A stretch of 64,000 bases of DNA from an uncultured Alphaproteobacteria bacterium (lineage in GTDB: Bacteria > Pseudomonadota > Alphaproteobacteria > Micavibrionales > Micavibrionaceae): contig CAMLJM010000003.1 in NCBI GenBank assembly GCA_946480475.1, positions 1 to 64,000 of the forward strand. Reading direction: 5' to 3'. Numbering within the stretch: position 1 is the first letter of the stretch; each line of letters opens with the position of its first letter. The notes below the pieces were generated by a model. That model did not search any database and was not told the origin of the DNA. It saw only the letters and a program-made list of their open reading frames with translations. A program made the translations under genes and the position numbers. Of the stretch, positions 17,505 to 27,150 are shown piece after piece.

Positions 17505-18527
17505 ATGACAGTAAATCCAGATAAAACAAGTGCTTATGGCGATACTGGACCGGTTCTTGTGACCGGGGCTGCCGGCTTTATCGGTTTTCATACCGCACAG
17601 AGATTGCTGGCGCAGGGTCGTCGCGTCGTCGGGGTTGATAATTTCAGCCCCTATTACAATGTACAGCTTAAGCGGGATCGTCTGGCGCTGTTACAGGATC
17701 ATCCGGCCTTTTCCTTTATCGAGCTGAACATCGCCGATAAGCCGGCCATGGAAAAATTATGGGCCGATCACGGCCCGTTCCGTGAGGTTATCCATCTGGC
17801 GGCGCAGGCGGGTGTTCGTTATTCGCTTGTGAATCCGTACGAATATATTACGACGAATTGCATGGGGCATTTGACGGTAATGGAGATGTGTCGTCATACA
17901 CCGGATTTCAAACATCTGGTCTATGCCAGTTCTTCATCTGTTTATGGGGGTAATGAAAAACTACCGTTCTCTGTCAAGGATGATGTCAATCAACCGATCT
18001 CGCTTTATGCTGCCACCAAGCGCAGCGATGAGTTGATGAGCCGAAGCTACAGTCATCTTTATAAAATACCGCAGACAGGCCTTCGCTTCTTTACTGTCTA
18101 TGGTCCATGGGGACGGCCGGACATGGCGCCTATACTATTTGCTCAGTCTATTGCACAGAATAAAAAGATCTCTGTTTTCAATAACGGTCATATGAAGCGA
18201 GATTTTACTTACATCGATGATATTGTTGATTGTGTTGTGGCTATACTTTCACAGCCGCCACATAAGGATAGTCAGGAAGCTCCGCATAGAATTCTTAATA
18301 TTGGCAATAACCGGAGTGAGAATTTGATGGATTTTATTGCTTCTCTTGAGGCAGCGCTAGGCAAGCAAGCGGAAAAAGAATTTCTGCCTATGCAGGCGGG
18401 CGATGTACTTGAGACGTATGCAGACATTACTGAAACGACAGCACTTGTAGGCTTTTCTCCTTCGGTAACAATTGCTGAAGGTGTGCCTCGTTTTGTGGCG
18501 TGGTTCAAAGATTATTACAAGGTATGA
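17505..18527 (+). CDS. UDP-glucuronate 4-epimerase-like NAD-dependent epimerase
   Basis: 340-aa extended SDR of the CapI/GAE type, predicted to convert UDP-glucuronate to UDP-galacturonate. NAD motif GAAGFIGFHTA (residues ~19-29), the VDNFSPYYNVQLKRDRL segment characteristic of this group, the catalytic SSSSVYGGN and YAATK, and LRFFTVYGPWGRPDMA. It is the first gene after tRNA-Ser, and is followed 4 bp later by a methyltransferase gene. The product would be a precursor for LPS core or O-chain. Confidence 0.85.
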   Translation: MTVNPDKTSAYGDTGPVLVTGAAGFIGFHTAQRLLAQGRRVVGVDNFSPYYNVQLKRDRLALLQDHPAFSFIELNIADKPAMEKLWADHGPFREVIHLAAQAGVRYSLVNPYEYITTNCMGHLTVMEMCRHTPDFKHLVYASSSSVYGGNEKLPFSVKDDVNQPISLYAATKRSDELMSRSYSHLYKIPQTGLRFFTVYGPWGRPDMAPILFAQSIAQNKKISVFNNGHMKRDFTYIDDIVDCVVAILSQPPHKDSQEAPHRILNIGNNRSENLMDFIASLEAALGKQAEKEFLPMQAGDVLETYADITETTALVGFSPSVTIAEGVPRFVAWFKDYYKV

Positions 18528-18531
18528 GATT

Positions 18532-19368
18532 ATGATGAAGCAAGTACTGAAAAAAACCCTGCCTCAGCCAGTGTTGCAGAAAGTAATAGTTTTACGAGAT
18601 CGCATAAAACTAAATATGATTCCCTGCAGAAACTTTTCGGCTGAGGCATTAAAACCTGGTTTTTCAGCGCAAAATTTGAATAATATTTTTTCTGATCCTT
18701 TGCGTGGTTCAGATTGGGCGCGCGCGCAGGACCGCATTGAAAAAATTTACGGACGGACAACGGCTATGGGAGGCGTCAACCCCGGTGACCGGAAAGCCCT
18801 CTACTATCTTATCCATGCCTTGAAACCACAGTCTGTTTTGGAAGTCGGGACACATATTGGAGCTTCGACAGTTTTTATTGCTGAGGCCCTGAAAGACTCA
18901 GTGCCTGATGCGCATTTAACAACTGTTGATATTCTGGATGTTAACGATGATGACGGCCCTTGGAAGCAACAGGGGTTACTTCATAAACCTTCTGCTTATC
19001 TTGAAAAGCTGGGTCATTCAGGTCGTGTGGCCTTCAGATCGTCCTCCTCCGCCACTTTTCTTTCAGAGTGTAAAGATAAATTTGATTTCATATTTCTTGA
19101 TGGGGATCATTCCTCCTGTACAGTTTATGAAGAAGTCTCTTTGGCGCTGAAGGTTCTGAATAAAGATGGCATCATATTGCTGCATGATTACTATCCCGCT
19201 GCGCGGCCCCTGTTTAACGACGGCAATATCATTGCAGGCCCCTTTATGGCTGTTGATCGCATTATGCGTGAGAATAAGAATATACGGATTCTGCCACTCG
19301 GTAATTTACCATGGGAGACAAAGCAGGGCTTGAAAGTTACCAGTCTTGCCCTTTTGACAAGGCCATGA
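18532..19368 (+). CDS. class I SAM-dependent methyltransferase
   Basis: 278-aa protein with a class I methyltransferase fold of the Methyltransf_24 type: VLEVGTHIGASTVFIAEAL is the SAM motif, DFIFLDGDHSS is motif II/III, and LLHDYYP follows. The acceptor is unknown; the operon context suggests a sugar. The start is one of two adjacent ATGs (18532, 18535), 4 bp behind the epimerase stop. The stop codon overlaps the next gene in an ATGA junction. Confidence 0.8.
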   Translation: MMKQVLKKTLPQPVLQKVIVLRDRIKLNMIPCRNFSAEALKPGFSAQNLNNIFSDPLRGSDWARAQDRIEKIYGRTTAMGGVNPGDRKALYYLIHALKPQSVLEVGTHIGASTVFIAEALKDSVPDAHLTTVDILDVNDDDGPWKQQGLLHKPSAYLEKLGHSGRVAFRSSSSATFLSECKDKFDFIFLDGDHSSCTVYEEVSLALKVLNKDGIILLHDYYPAARPLFNDGNIIAGPFMAVDRIMRENKNIRILPLGNLPWETKQGLKVTSLALLTRP

Positions 19369-20594
19369 GTATGAATAAGCAGCAGCTTACGATTGCCATG
19401 CCCGCCCCAGGTTTTTTCCCCAATCTTGGTGGTGCGGAAATCGGGCTTCACAACGTGGCCAAACGACTAAAGAATCGTGGTCACAGACCTGTTGTGATCT
19501 CTTCCTGGAAACATGTCAGGGTGCTTCGTAAACGTGGCATCGTTATGCCATATGAAGTTGCGGCATATCCGCCATACTGCCTGAGTCATTATAGGAATCA
19601 TGCCAATATCATTCAGGTTGTTCTCAATCAGTTTTATAATTATCTAAGCCATGTTTATAAATTTGATGTGGCGCATATAAATTATACCTTTCCCACAGGC
19701 GTTTCCTTTGTTCGATGGCAGGAGAGCAAATCAAAAAAACTTCCGTTTCTTATACAGTCTGTTGGTGATGACATTCAGAAACAGCCGGAAATAAATTATG
19801 GCATGCGACTGGATTCGCAGATTGAATCATTTGTACAGAAATGGGTACCGCAGGCACCTATGGTAACGGCGGTCAGTGATAGTGTGCGTCAAGAATTCTT
19901 GGGGCTGCGTATTGCAGAAGAGAAAATCCGTATGGTTCCATATGGAGTGGATGTTCAAAGGTTTTCATCTCATAAGCCTTCGGTTTCCAAGGAGCAGCTG
20001 TTTCGGTGCAGCAGCGATACATTCGTATTTTTATGCGTTGGCCGTAATCACCCCAAGAAGAATTTTGTCCAACCTTTACGGGCCTTCAAGCAACTGCTAA
20101 CTCAGGAAAATAAGAATTGTTTGTTGGTTTATGTTGGTAATGGCAATGAGGCACTGCAAGCTAATATTGATGAGCTGGATCTAAACGGTAAGGTTCTCCT
20201 ACGCAAGCCCCCGCCTATGGAACAGAATAAATACGATAATATCCCGGCTGATGGGCTTTTGGATTATTACCATTTGGCAGATTGCTTTGTCATGCCGTCC
20301 ATTACAGAGACGTTCGGAATCGTTATCGCTGAGGCCATGGCTTCGGGATTGCCTGTTATTGCTGCTGATGCCCCAGGATGCCGGGATGTAACAGATTATG
20401 GGCGATATGCGCTCACTTATCAGTTGCCTGACGATGAGGCTTTAATGATGCATATGAAGGCGCTTATGCAGCAACCTGAAACATGTCAGCACTATCGGTC
20501 TTTATCACGGGAGCGTGTAGATGTGTTTGATTGGGAAGTCATTACAGATAAGTATCTCGAATGTTATTACGAATTACTAAATAATAATATGTAA
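19365..20594 (+). CDS. GT4-family glycosyltransferase
   Basis: 409-aa GT-B glycosyltransferase. It has the FPNLGGAEIGLHNVAKRL donor-side loop, a C-terminal domain with GRNHPKKNF, and an SITETFGIVIAEAMASGLPVIA segment containing the EX7E pair. The ATG at 19365 is chosen because it overlaps the preceding stop and follows AAGG; the frame is open further upstream. It ends a three-gene run epimerase-methyltransferase-glycosyltransferase. Confidence 0.87.
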   Translation: MSMNKQQLTIAMPAPGFFPNLGGAEIGLHNVAKRLKNRGHRPVVISSWKHVRVLRKRGIVMPYEVAAYPPYCLSHYRNHANIIQVVLNQFYNYLSHVYKFDVAHINYTFPTGVSFVRWQESKSKKLPFLIQSVGDDIQKQPEINYGMRLDSQIESFVQKWVPQAPMVTAVSDSVRQEFLGLRIAEEKIRMVPYGVDVQRFSSHKPSVSKEQLFRCSSDTFVFLCVGRNHPKKNFVQPLRAFKQLLTQENKNCLLVYVGNGNEALQANIDELDLNGKVLLRKPPPMEQNKYDNIPADGLLDYYHLADCFVMPSITETFGIVIAEAMASGLPVIAADAPGCRDVTDYGRYALTYQLPDDEALMMHMKALMQQPETCQHYRSLSRERVDVFDWEVITDKYLECYYELLNNNM

Positions 20595-20684
20595 AACATT
20601 GTTCCCGGGGGCTGGTGCAAGGGGTGGCTTTATGGCATACAATTCCCACCTCTTGGACCTTTTCGGAGGTAAGAAAGATCTCAT

Positions 20685-21989
20685 ATGACAGCAAAAATGG
20701 ATGTAGTTTCGGTTATTGGCCTTGGGTATGTAGGCCTTCCCTTGGCTTGTGGTTTAGTGCGCCGCGGTTTTGATGTGATTGGCGTTGATATCAGTCCTGA
20801 ACGTATAGCGACACTCAAGGCTTCCCAGTCACCTATCGAGGGTATTACGGACGCCGAACTTAGTGAGCTGCAAAAAGGGGGCCATATTTCTTTTACCGAT
20901 GACTTCGCAGCCATTCGTAAGGCCGATATCGTAGTTATCTGTGTGCCCACCCCTTTAAATGATAATCGCGAGCCTGATTTAACCTGCGTAACAGATGCAG
21001 CACGCTTTATTGCCCCCTATCTGAGCAATAATCAGCTCGTTTCTCTCGAGTCGACAACTTATCCCGGCACAACCAGAGAAGTTCTTATACCTACTATAGA
21101 AAAGAATTCTTCATTTAGGGCCGGTCAGGATTTTTTTGTTTGTTATGCGCCTGAGAGGGAAGATCCAGGTAATAAGAACTTCAACGTCCATAACGTGCCA
21201 CGCGTTGTGGGTGCTGACGATCCCGTATCCCGTGAGCGCGCCATCGCTTTCTATGGCAAGCTCACTGATAAGGTTCACCCTGTTTCCAGCCTTGACTGTG
21301 CTGAAGCTGTGAAGATTACGGAGAACGTATACCGCGCTGTGAATATCGCGCTGGTGAACGAATTAAAACTTGTTTACCGCTCTATGGGCATTGATATCTG
21401 GGAAGTTATTGATGCTGCAAAAACAAAGCCATTTGGCTATACACCATTCTATCCTGGTCCCGGTATTGGCGGGCATTGTATACCCGTTGACCCGTTCTAT
21501 CTTACCTGGCGCAGCAAGCTTTTTGATTCTACGACGAGATTTATTGAGCTCGCTGGCGAGATCAATACAAAGATGCCTTACGATACTATTGCTGAAATGG
21601 CGCATCTTCTAAATACGGAATATTCTAAGAACCTGAATAATCTGAAAGTTCTTGTCGTTGGTCTTTCCTATAAAAAGAATATTTCTGACTTGCGCCACAG
21701 CCCTACGCTTAAATTGATTGAGATCCTGAAGAAAAGTAAGGCTGATCTGACGATATTTGACCCGATTGTGCCGGAAGCCCATAAACAATCTCTGGCTAAG
21801 GACGGAAATTTCGGTTTACTCGATGAATTATCTGCAGAGAACATCAAAGGATTTGATGCGGTACTTATTGCTATGGACCATGACGGCGTCGATTATAGGT
21901 TGATTGCGGATAATGCCCGTATCGTTTTTGATGCTAAGAACGTCATGGAAAAGAGTGACCTGAAAGGCCGCCATATCCTTAAGGTTTAA
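20685..21989 (+). CDS. UDP-N-acetylhexosamine 6-dehydrogenase-like (WbpA/TviB type)
   Basis: 434-aa nucleotide-sugar dehydrogenase oxidising C6 of a UDP-sugar to the uronate with two NAD. It shows GLGYVGLPLACGLV at the N-terminus, ESTTYPGTT in the middle and GPGIGGHCIPVDPFYL with the catalytic Cys (about residue 265). The sequence fits the UDP-GlcNAc/ManNAc group (WbpA, TviB) better than UDP-glucose dehydrogenases. A strong GGAGGTAAGA ribosome site precedes ATG 20685. The 3' end overlaps the convergent GT4 gene by 11 bp. The product could be amidated by the asparagine-synthase-like protein at 23076. Confidence 0.85.
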   Translation: MTAKMDVVSVIGLGYVGLPLACGLVRRGFDVIGVDISPERIATLKASQSPIEGITDAELSELQKGGHISFTDDFAAIRKADIVVICVPTPLNDNREPDLTCVTDAARFIAPYLSNNQLVSLESTTYPGTTREVLIPTIEKNSSFRAGQDFFVCYAPEREDPGNKNFNVHNVPRVVGADDPVSRERAIAFYGKLTDKVHPVSSLDCAEAVKITENVYRAVNIALVNELKLVYRSMGIDIWEVIDAAKTKPFGYTPFYPGPGIGGHCIPVDPFYLTWRSKLFDSTTRFIELAGEINTKMPYDTIAEMAHLLNTEYSKNLNNLKVLVVGLSYKKNISDLRHSPTLKLIEILKKSKADLTIFDPIVPEAHKQSLAKDGNFGLLDELSAENIKGFDAVLIAMDHDGVDYRLIADNARIVFDAKNVMEKSDLKGRHILKV

Positions 21990-23079
21990 GAAGCTTATAA
22001 ATATCAACAATACGCTTAACGTGTGATTCGACGCCGAATTTTGCCAGGGCTTCTTGTTTTGCCTTCGTTGTGATTCGATTAAGTTGATCCGGCTTCTCAA
22101 GGAAAGTTATGATGCGGGTTACGAATGCGTCAATGTCATCTAATGGCGCAAAATAACCTGTTTCTCCATTGCGTATCAATTCCTTGTGACCACCATCTTC
22201 ACTTGCAAGAACAGGCACGCCCAAGATCTGGGCTTCGATCAAGCTGCGGCCTAATCCTTCCCCGGCCGCAGGGGCCACTAATAAATCTAACTCTCTAATC
22301 CAGGGGCTAATAGGGAACCGCGCACCCATTAATACACAGTCATCACCAAGCTTATACTTTTCTATAAGCTGACGCGCCTCTTTTGCAGCCTCAGTCTTTT
22401 CGTTTCCGAAAATAAAAAACTGGGCCGGGGTATTCTGTTTTCTAAGGCGATGGGCAATCTCAATAAAATTCAATACGCGTTTTTGACGATCCAAGTGGCC
22501 AATAAAGCCGATTTTCTTCGAACCATTCGAATATGTGTCCAGACTTCCCTGAACAAGAAATTCATCTTCAGGAATGTGGATCGGGTTATAAATAATTTCT
22601 GCTCTCTCGCGTACTGATGCTACCAGATGATCATGACAGAACTGACTGATGGTCAGATAGTAGTCTACGAAAGGTTCATATATCGCTAATCTTCGTGAGT
22701 CGTTCAGGCTTCTTTGGTGCCAGATGTGCTTTACGTGCGAACCTAACTTTGCCACCATCCACAGGCAGTGCATGTTGTATTCTTGCGTATGAACAATATC
22801 TATTCCCTGTTTCCTGAGAAAGCGGCGTAGTGGATAAGACACTCTTATAGTTTGCCACATTTCCTGGGCAAGACTAAGAGGATGCGTGGCAATATCCAGC
22901 GCGGGGAGGAGGTGCCACTGAATATTCCGTTCATCCAAATACTGGCTTAGCGGACCTTCCTGGAATACGCCGATGATGGGCTGAATGTCTTTCGGCAAAT
23001 GTGTAATGAGCGTAAGCGTAGATATATGTGATCCGCCAACTATATGACCACTGAAGGGGAAAAGCACTCTCGTCGTCAT
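21979..23079 (-). CDS. GT4-family glycosyltransferase (last gene of the pse operon)
   Basis: 366-aa GT-B glycosyltransferase. The N-terminus FSGHIVGGSHISTL resembles the donor-loop region of GT4; the C-terminal domain has IGFIGHLDRQKRV and a LVAPAAGEGLGRSLIEAQILGVPV segment with the two conserved glutamates. It is the final gene of a 16-gene minus-strand run and overlaps asparagine-synthase-like gene by 4 bp. Confidence 0.85.
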   Translation of the reverse strand: MTTRVLFPFSGHIVGGSHISTLTLITHLPKDIQPIIGVFQEGPLSQYLDERNIQWHLLPALDIATHPLSLAQEMWQTIRVSYPLRRFLRKQGIDIVHTQEYNMHCLWMVAKLGSHVKHIWHQRSLNDSRRLAIYEPFVDYYLTISQFCHDHLVASVRERAEIIYNPIHIPEDEFLVQGSLDTYSNGSKKIGFIGHLDRQKRVLNFIEIAHRLRKQNTPAQFFIFGNEKTEAAKEARQLIEKYKLGDDCVLMGARFPISPWIRELDLLVAPAAGEGLGRSLIEAQILGVPVLASEDGGHKELIRNGETGYFAPLDDIDAFVTRIITFLEKPDQLNRITTKAKQEALAKFGVESHVKRIVDIYKLLKP

Positions 23080-24692
23080 GACTTAACCTTTAAGTGCCTC
23101 TCGAGCAGGAGTCGGCAGTGATCTAGATCCCCCGGCCATTCAACAGACAGTCCTGTTCTGGCGAAGGCTTCTAGTGCATAGAATGCTTCGGCATTCTTGA
23201 TATCTTGCCATATAGCGCACCAGGCGCTTATTGGCATAAGTTTGTAGTGCACGTCTTGGGTGCTCCAGTATCTCATGAAGTTATAAACGTCTTGTTTGGC
23301 CTTTGCTCCGGCTAGTAACCCTGCTGTTCGTCCCAGGCTGAGAGCCATAAAGCGGTTGCGTGGCCACGGGTTTACCGGCCTTCTTATGAAAGAGAAGAGG
23401 CTCTTATAATTCCAGCTTTGCAAGTAATCGATATAAAGCTTCTGGGCAGTAAAAATCTCGAAGGGTAATTCTTCATAGAAGTCCATTAAATCAGAGTCCC
23501 ATAGAGGTATTGCCCAATCTGAGTCGAAATAGTCGTAGTTAAATTGACACGATATAACGTATTTACTCTGCCTCTCACGCCACTCAAGCCAGTTAAAAAA
23601 ACTATAAAGTGCCAGGTATTCATTATCAGACTTGAATATTTGCGAGAATTCAAACTTTTGTGAATCAATGAAGTCGCGACATAGCCCATCTCTAACCTGA
23701 GACAAGGAATCCCATAGATTGAAGTGCTTATTAACGAAAAAATTTTCCAGGTTGGATTCTGGGCTATCACTCCGTGCAAAGACGGGGAGATGGCCGCCTG
23801 TAAGGTAATCACCGCTCTGGCCGTTGACTAAAAGCGTATGGGTTCCAATTTTCCCCTGTTCGTATAATGTTTTGAGAGCAAAGAAATCTGTGAAGGTGGG
23901 GCCTGAGCTGTATCGCGATGCTTGCTTGAGGAATTGTGTGGCTTCTTCCGAGTTGAAGAATTTTCTTTGTTCTGCGTGCGAGGGTTCCAAATAACGCCAA
24001 GGAACATCCAGAATTCTTGCTATATCACGAGCGGTTTCGCAGTCCGTGTTACCTTTTGACCCATAACTGAAGGTTTGTATATTTCTGCCATGCCGCTCGA
24101 CCAGTTTCCCGAGAACGGCTCGGGAATCCAGCCCTCCACTAAGTGGCACCCATATCTCACGGCCTGCAGCTTGGTCGATGACCCGGTCAATAGCTTTATC
24201 GAGAATGTTTCCTAGCTCGTCTTTATAATCACGTTTCTTATCTATAGCGGGAAATTTGGGCGTGTAATCATAATAGGATCTGACGCTCAGGGATTTCTCT
24301 TGTTTATCCCAAATAAGATATTGGCCCGATATAAGCTGTCGAACATCTTTAATGAAAGTTTGGTCGCCTACGCAATAGCCACTTTCCATGTATATGGCAA
24401 TTGCATAGGGATTAGTCTCAGGTGCGTGGAGCTTATCTATTATGTGGCTGGGGTGATCGGCTAGATAGAAGTTGTCATTATCAACCGCATAAAAGATTGG
24501 GAAAGAGCGAGTACGGTCAACGGCGGCAAATATCTTATCCGGTGTTTCAAATACAACGCCAAAATGTACACGCTGTCCTTTTAGCCATGATTCCAAGTTA
24601 GCCAAGTTATGCGGGATCGTGCCCTCTAATCGTCCAGCCCGATACAATCGATCCTCGGTGGCTTTCCATGGCTTTTGAAGAAAGATACTCAT
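23076..24692 (-). CDS. asparagine synthase-like protein lacking the Cys2 nucleophile
   Basis: 538-aa protein with the ATP-pyrophosphatase domain of asparagine synthetases: the PP-loop WVPLSGGLDSRAVLG is intact (about residues 182-196), followed by a NGQSGDYLTGGH segment. An N-terminal glutaminase-like fold is present but position 2 is Ser, so glutamine hydrolysis is not expected. It probably adenylates a carboxylate for attack by an amine or ammonia. Relatives occur in O-antigen loci (uronamide formation) and as lasso-peptide cyclases. It overlaps both neighbours by 4 bp. Confidence 0.78.
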   Translation of the reverse strand: MSIFLQKPWKATEDRLYRAGRLEGTIPHNLANLESWLKGQRVHFGVVFETPDKIFAAVDRTRSFPIFYAVDNDNFYLADHPSHIIDKLHAPETNPYAIAIYMESGYCVGDQTFIKDVRQLISGQYLIWDKQEKSLSVRSYYDYTPKFPAIDKKRDYKDELGNILDKAIDRVIDQAAGREIWVPLSGGLDSRAVLGKLVERHGRNIQTFSYGSKGNTDCETARDIARILDVPWRYLEPSHAEQRKFFNSEEATQFLKQASRYSSGPTFTDFFALKTLYEQGKIGTHTLLVNGQSGDYLTGGHLPVFARSDSPESNLENFFVNKHFNLWDSLSQVRDGLCRDFIDSQKFEFSQIFKSDNEYLALYSFFNWLEWRERQSKYVISCQFNYDYFDSDWAIPLWDSDLMDFYEELPFEIFTAQKLYIDYLQSWNYKSLFSFIRRPVNPWPRNRFMALSLGRTAGLLAGAKAKQDVYNFMRYWSTQDVHYKLMPISAWCAIWQDIKNAEAFYALEAFARTGLSVEWPGDLDHCRLLLERHLKVKS

Positions 24693-26392
24693 TTTCTTTG
24701 CAGATATCCCTTGTTCATCTCATAAACGTTATCTGCTACACGCAGTATTTCCTTCTGATGAGACACTGCGATGATTGCTAAATGAGATTTTAGTTTATCC
24801 AGGGTATTACAGAGCGCTTGTGATGTTTCCGTATCTAGGGCTGAAAGGGGTTCGTCCAGCAATAGCAAAGAAGGTTTTCTCAATAATGCTCGCGCAAGCA
24901 TAAGGCGTTGTCGTTGGCCGCCAGATAATCTGCCACCACGTTCGCCGACTATTGTCTCAATTCCCTCGGGGAAGTGCGCAATTGTTTCCGAAAGACCGGC
25001 TGCTTCTATAGCTTCTTTAATATCGCTTTCAGTAAATCGGGCATCCCCCAAGGTGATGTTCTGCCTGATGCTGTCGTTTAAGAGCACGGATTCTTGCGGC
25101 AGGTATCCTATATGCGAACGGTAAGCATATATATTCTCGTAGGGTAATAATATGCCGTCTAGCGTGATTCGCCCCACTGAAGGTTTTTGCAGTCCTGCCA
25201 GGATATCCAGCATCGTAGATTTCCCCGTGCCTGAAGGACCTAATATGACACTAAGGCCGGTATCTGGGAATGCTGCTGAAATATTCTTCAAGACAGGTGT
25301 TTCATTATAGGAGAAAGAAATATTCTCCAGCCTGATCTCTTTCCAATCGGGGATAGTAGTAACGGATCTGATGTTTTCAAATACGTTGGCCAACGTAGAT
25401 TTATGGGCAGAATATTGATCAAGAATGCCATCGAACGCCGTCAGGTTCTGGTAAGCCCCCTGAAGGGTAGACATATGGGACATCAGGCGCTGCAGTAAGA
25501 TCGCCATGAACATCAGTTGGGCTAGCGGCTGAGGATAGACTACCGTAAACATAATGACACCAAGGCACAGACACAAAGCAAATGCCGGTTCGAACACACT
25601 TTGCAGTGTAGCCTTGCTTAGGATCTCTTTTCTATAAAGAGCGCTAAGCCTCTCCGTTCCTGCGGTCAGCAAGGGTTCAACGCGTTGTTCTAACGCCATC
25701 GCTTTAATGCTCTTGAAACCATTCAGTATCTGTGTAACACGATCAGCAAGGGCGCTCCGCTCCCTTGCCTGTTCCGCGCACACTTGCTGATAAATATGTA
25801 TGAGCTTACGAATGCATAAGAATATAAGTCCGCCTACGGTAAATGCGGTAATCGTTACTGCAGGTGAGGCAAAAAAAGAAAGTATAGTATATAGTAGTAC
25901 TTGGAATACTGCGGCAATGAAACGCACGAGGGCGGGAAATGCGTGGGCTACCCGGTCCGGTTCTCCTGTGACAAGATTGGTCATCTCGCCAATGCGGAGA
26001 TTTATGAAATGCGACCAGCGGGCCTGCATTAAACCCGAAACCAGCTCATTCCTGATGTCGCGCGCAACGGCAGCAGAAGCGTATCCCGCCTGTTGTATAG
26101 CGATGAGATTCAAGCATGCCTTCAGCATTATACCCAGAAAGAATACGGTTAATAGCAATGGCAAACTGGGGGTTAGAGATAAGGCTGAGAAAACATTACT
26201 GATGGCGTTTGATAGGGGGTCATCGCCCGTGCCATTCTGCTGGCCTATAACTGTCGCAATGATTGGCAGAATGCTCAGTACACCAATACTCTCCGACAGC
26301 AGGGCCAAAGAGCTGATGCCCACGCAAAGCCATAAGCGTGACTTGTAATGTTTGGACAGAAAGCCAATTATGCGGGGAAAACGGGGTTTCAT
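24689..26392 (-). CDS. ABC exporter half-transporter (MsbA-like fusion)
   Basis: 567-aa ABC transporter with a transmembrane domain (about 6 helices, residues ~15-320) fused to a nucleotide-binding domain. Visible motifs are Walker A (GPSGTGKST), Q-loop, the signature LSGGQRQR, Walker B with LLLLDEPLSALD and the H-loop. It should work as a homodimeric exporter. In this operon a lipid-linked glycan or a modified peptide are the likely cargo classes; the sequence does not distinguish them. It shares ATGA-type 4-bp overlaps with both neighbours. Confidence 0.87.
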   Translation of the reverse strand: MKPRFPRIIGFLSKHYKSRLWLCVGISSLALLSESIGVLSILPIIATVIGQQNGTGDDPLSNAISNVFSALSLTPSLPLLLTVFFLGIMLKACLNLIAIQQAGYASAAVARDIRNELVSGLMQARWSHFINLRIGEMTNLVTGEPDRVAHAFPALVRFIAAVFQVLLYTILSFFASPAVTITAFTVGGLIFLCIRKLIHIYQQVCAEQARERSALADRVTQILNGFKSIKAMALEQRVEPLLTAGTERLSALYRKEILSKATLQSVFEPAFALCLCLGVIMFTVVYPQPLAQLMFMAILLQRLMSHMSTLQGAYQNLTAFDGILDQYSAHKSTLANVFENIRSVTTIPDWKEIRLENISFSYNETPVLKNISAAFPDTGLSVILGPSGTGKSTMLDILAGLQKPSVGRITLDGILLPYENIYAYRSHIGYLPQESVLLNDSIRQNITLGDARFTESDIKEAIEAAGLSETIAHFPEGIETIVGERGGRLSGGQRQRLMLARALLRKPSLLLLDEPLSALDTETSQALCNTLDKLKSHLAIIAVSHQKEILRVADNVYEMNKGYLQRK

Positions 26393-27150
26393 AAGTATAA
26401 ATTCACCGTGCCATCATCATATTCGGGACCAAAGATTAGTATGTCTTCCCGCGTGTTGCCAAAAGGCAGGTGCTGGCTCTGATTTACAATATAGGCATTA
26501 AAGCCCCGTTTTCTAATATGGAGAAATAGATCCGTCATAAATTCATCATCAAAAGAAGCCGCTGGTAATTCGCCGACTGCTGTCAGGTCTGTTGTCATGG
26601 GCATATCTTTTGTGCGTTGTTCCCAGTATTCAGAGAAAATCTTACCCCTCTTACTTTCCACGAACCTTTTCTTTTTATCGCTATTCGCTAGGTCTGCTAA
26701 CAAACAAACACCTGCGGGTTCCAGAAGGCTCAATGCTTTATTTACAAATTCCAGTACAGTCTCACGGTTAGGTAACGCAGGCAGGACGCAGTAGCTGACA
26801 ATTCGGTCAAATTTCTGTTCTATGGGTAAATCTATAAAGTCTCCCCCTAAGAGGGTTATATTATCCCGCTTTATAATGCTTGATAATCTTTGCACAACTT
26901 TGGGGTGGTCTATGCCCGTTACTGAATTTACGATAAAGCTTGCCGGGATGAGAATGTTTCCTAATCCACATCCTATATCCAGTAAATTATTCTGTGGTCT
27001 CAGATCCAGTTTACTCATAACGTCGGCGAATATCAGCTTCTCGAATTCGGCCTGAGCCGGGTAACGCCCGTTCTGCTCTGTGAAGGGGGCTTCGCTATCG
27101 CTGAGGAAGCCATAAGCATCGAATTTCTGGCGCCGGAGATCATCATTCAT
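26389..27150 (-). CDS. class I SAM-dependent methyltransferase
   Basis: 253-aa class I methyltransferase. SAM motif I is LLDIGCGLGNILIP, the acidic post-motif is TGIDHPKV, and FDRIVSYCVLPALPN is motif II. The N-terminus FDAYGFLSDSEAPFTEQNGRYP resembles small-molecule methyltransferases. The ATG at 27150 has AAGGA at a better distance than the ATG at 27156. It overlaps the FemAB-like gene and ABC exporter gene. Confidence 0.78.
   Translation of the reverse strand: MNDDLRRQKFDAYGFLSDSEAPFTEQNGRYPAQAEFEKLIFADVMSKLDLRPQNNLLDIGCGLGNILIPASFIVNSVTGIDHPKVVQRLSSIIKRDNITLLGGDFIDLPIEQKFDRIVSYCVLPALPNRETVLEFVNKALSLLEPAGVCLLADLANSDKKKRFVESKRGKIFSEYWEQRTKDMPMTTDLTAVGELPAASFDDEFMTDLFLHIRKRGFNAYIVNQSQHLPFGNTREDILIFGPEYDDGTVNLYL

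Noticed and set aside
23076..26392. A lasso-peptide gene cluster
   Set aside because: Only the AsnB-like and ABC genes are suggestive. No B1/B2 protein or precursor ORF exists and every neighbour is a glycan gene.
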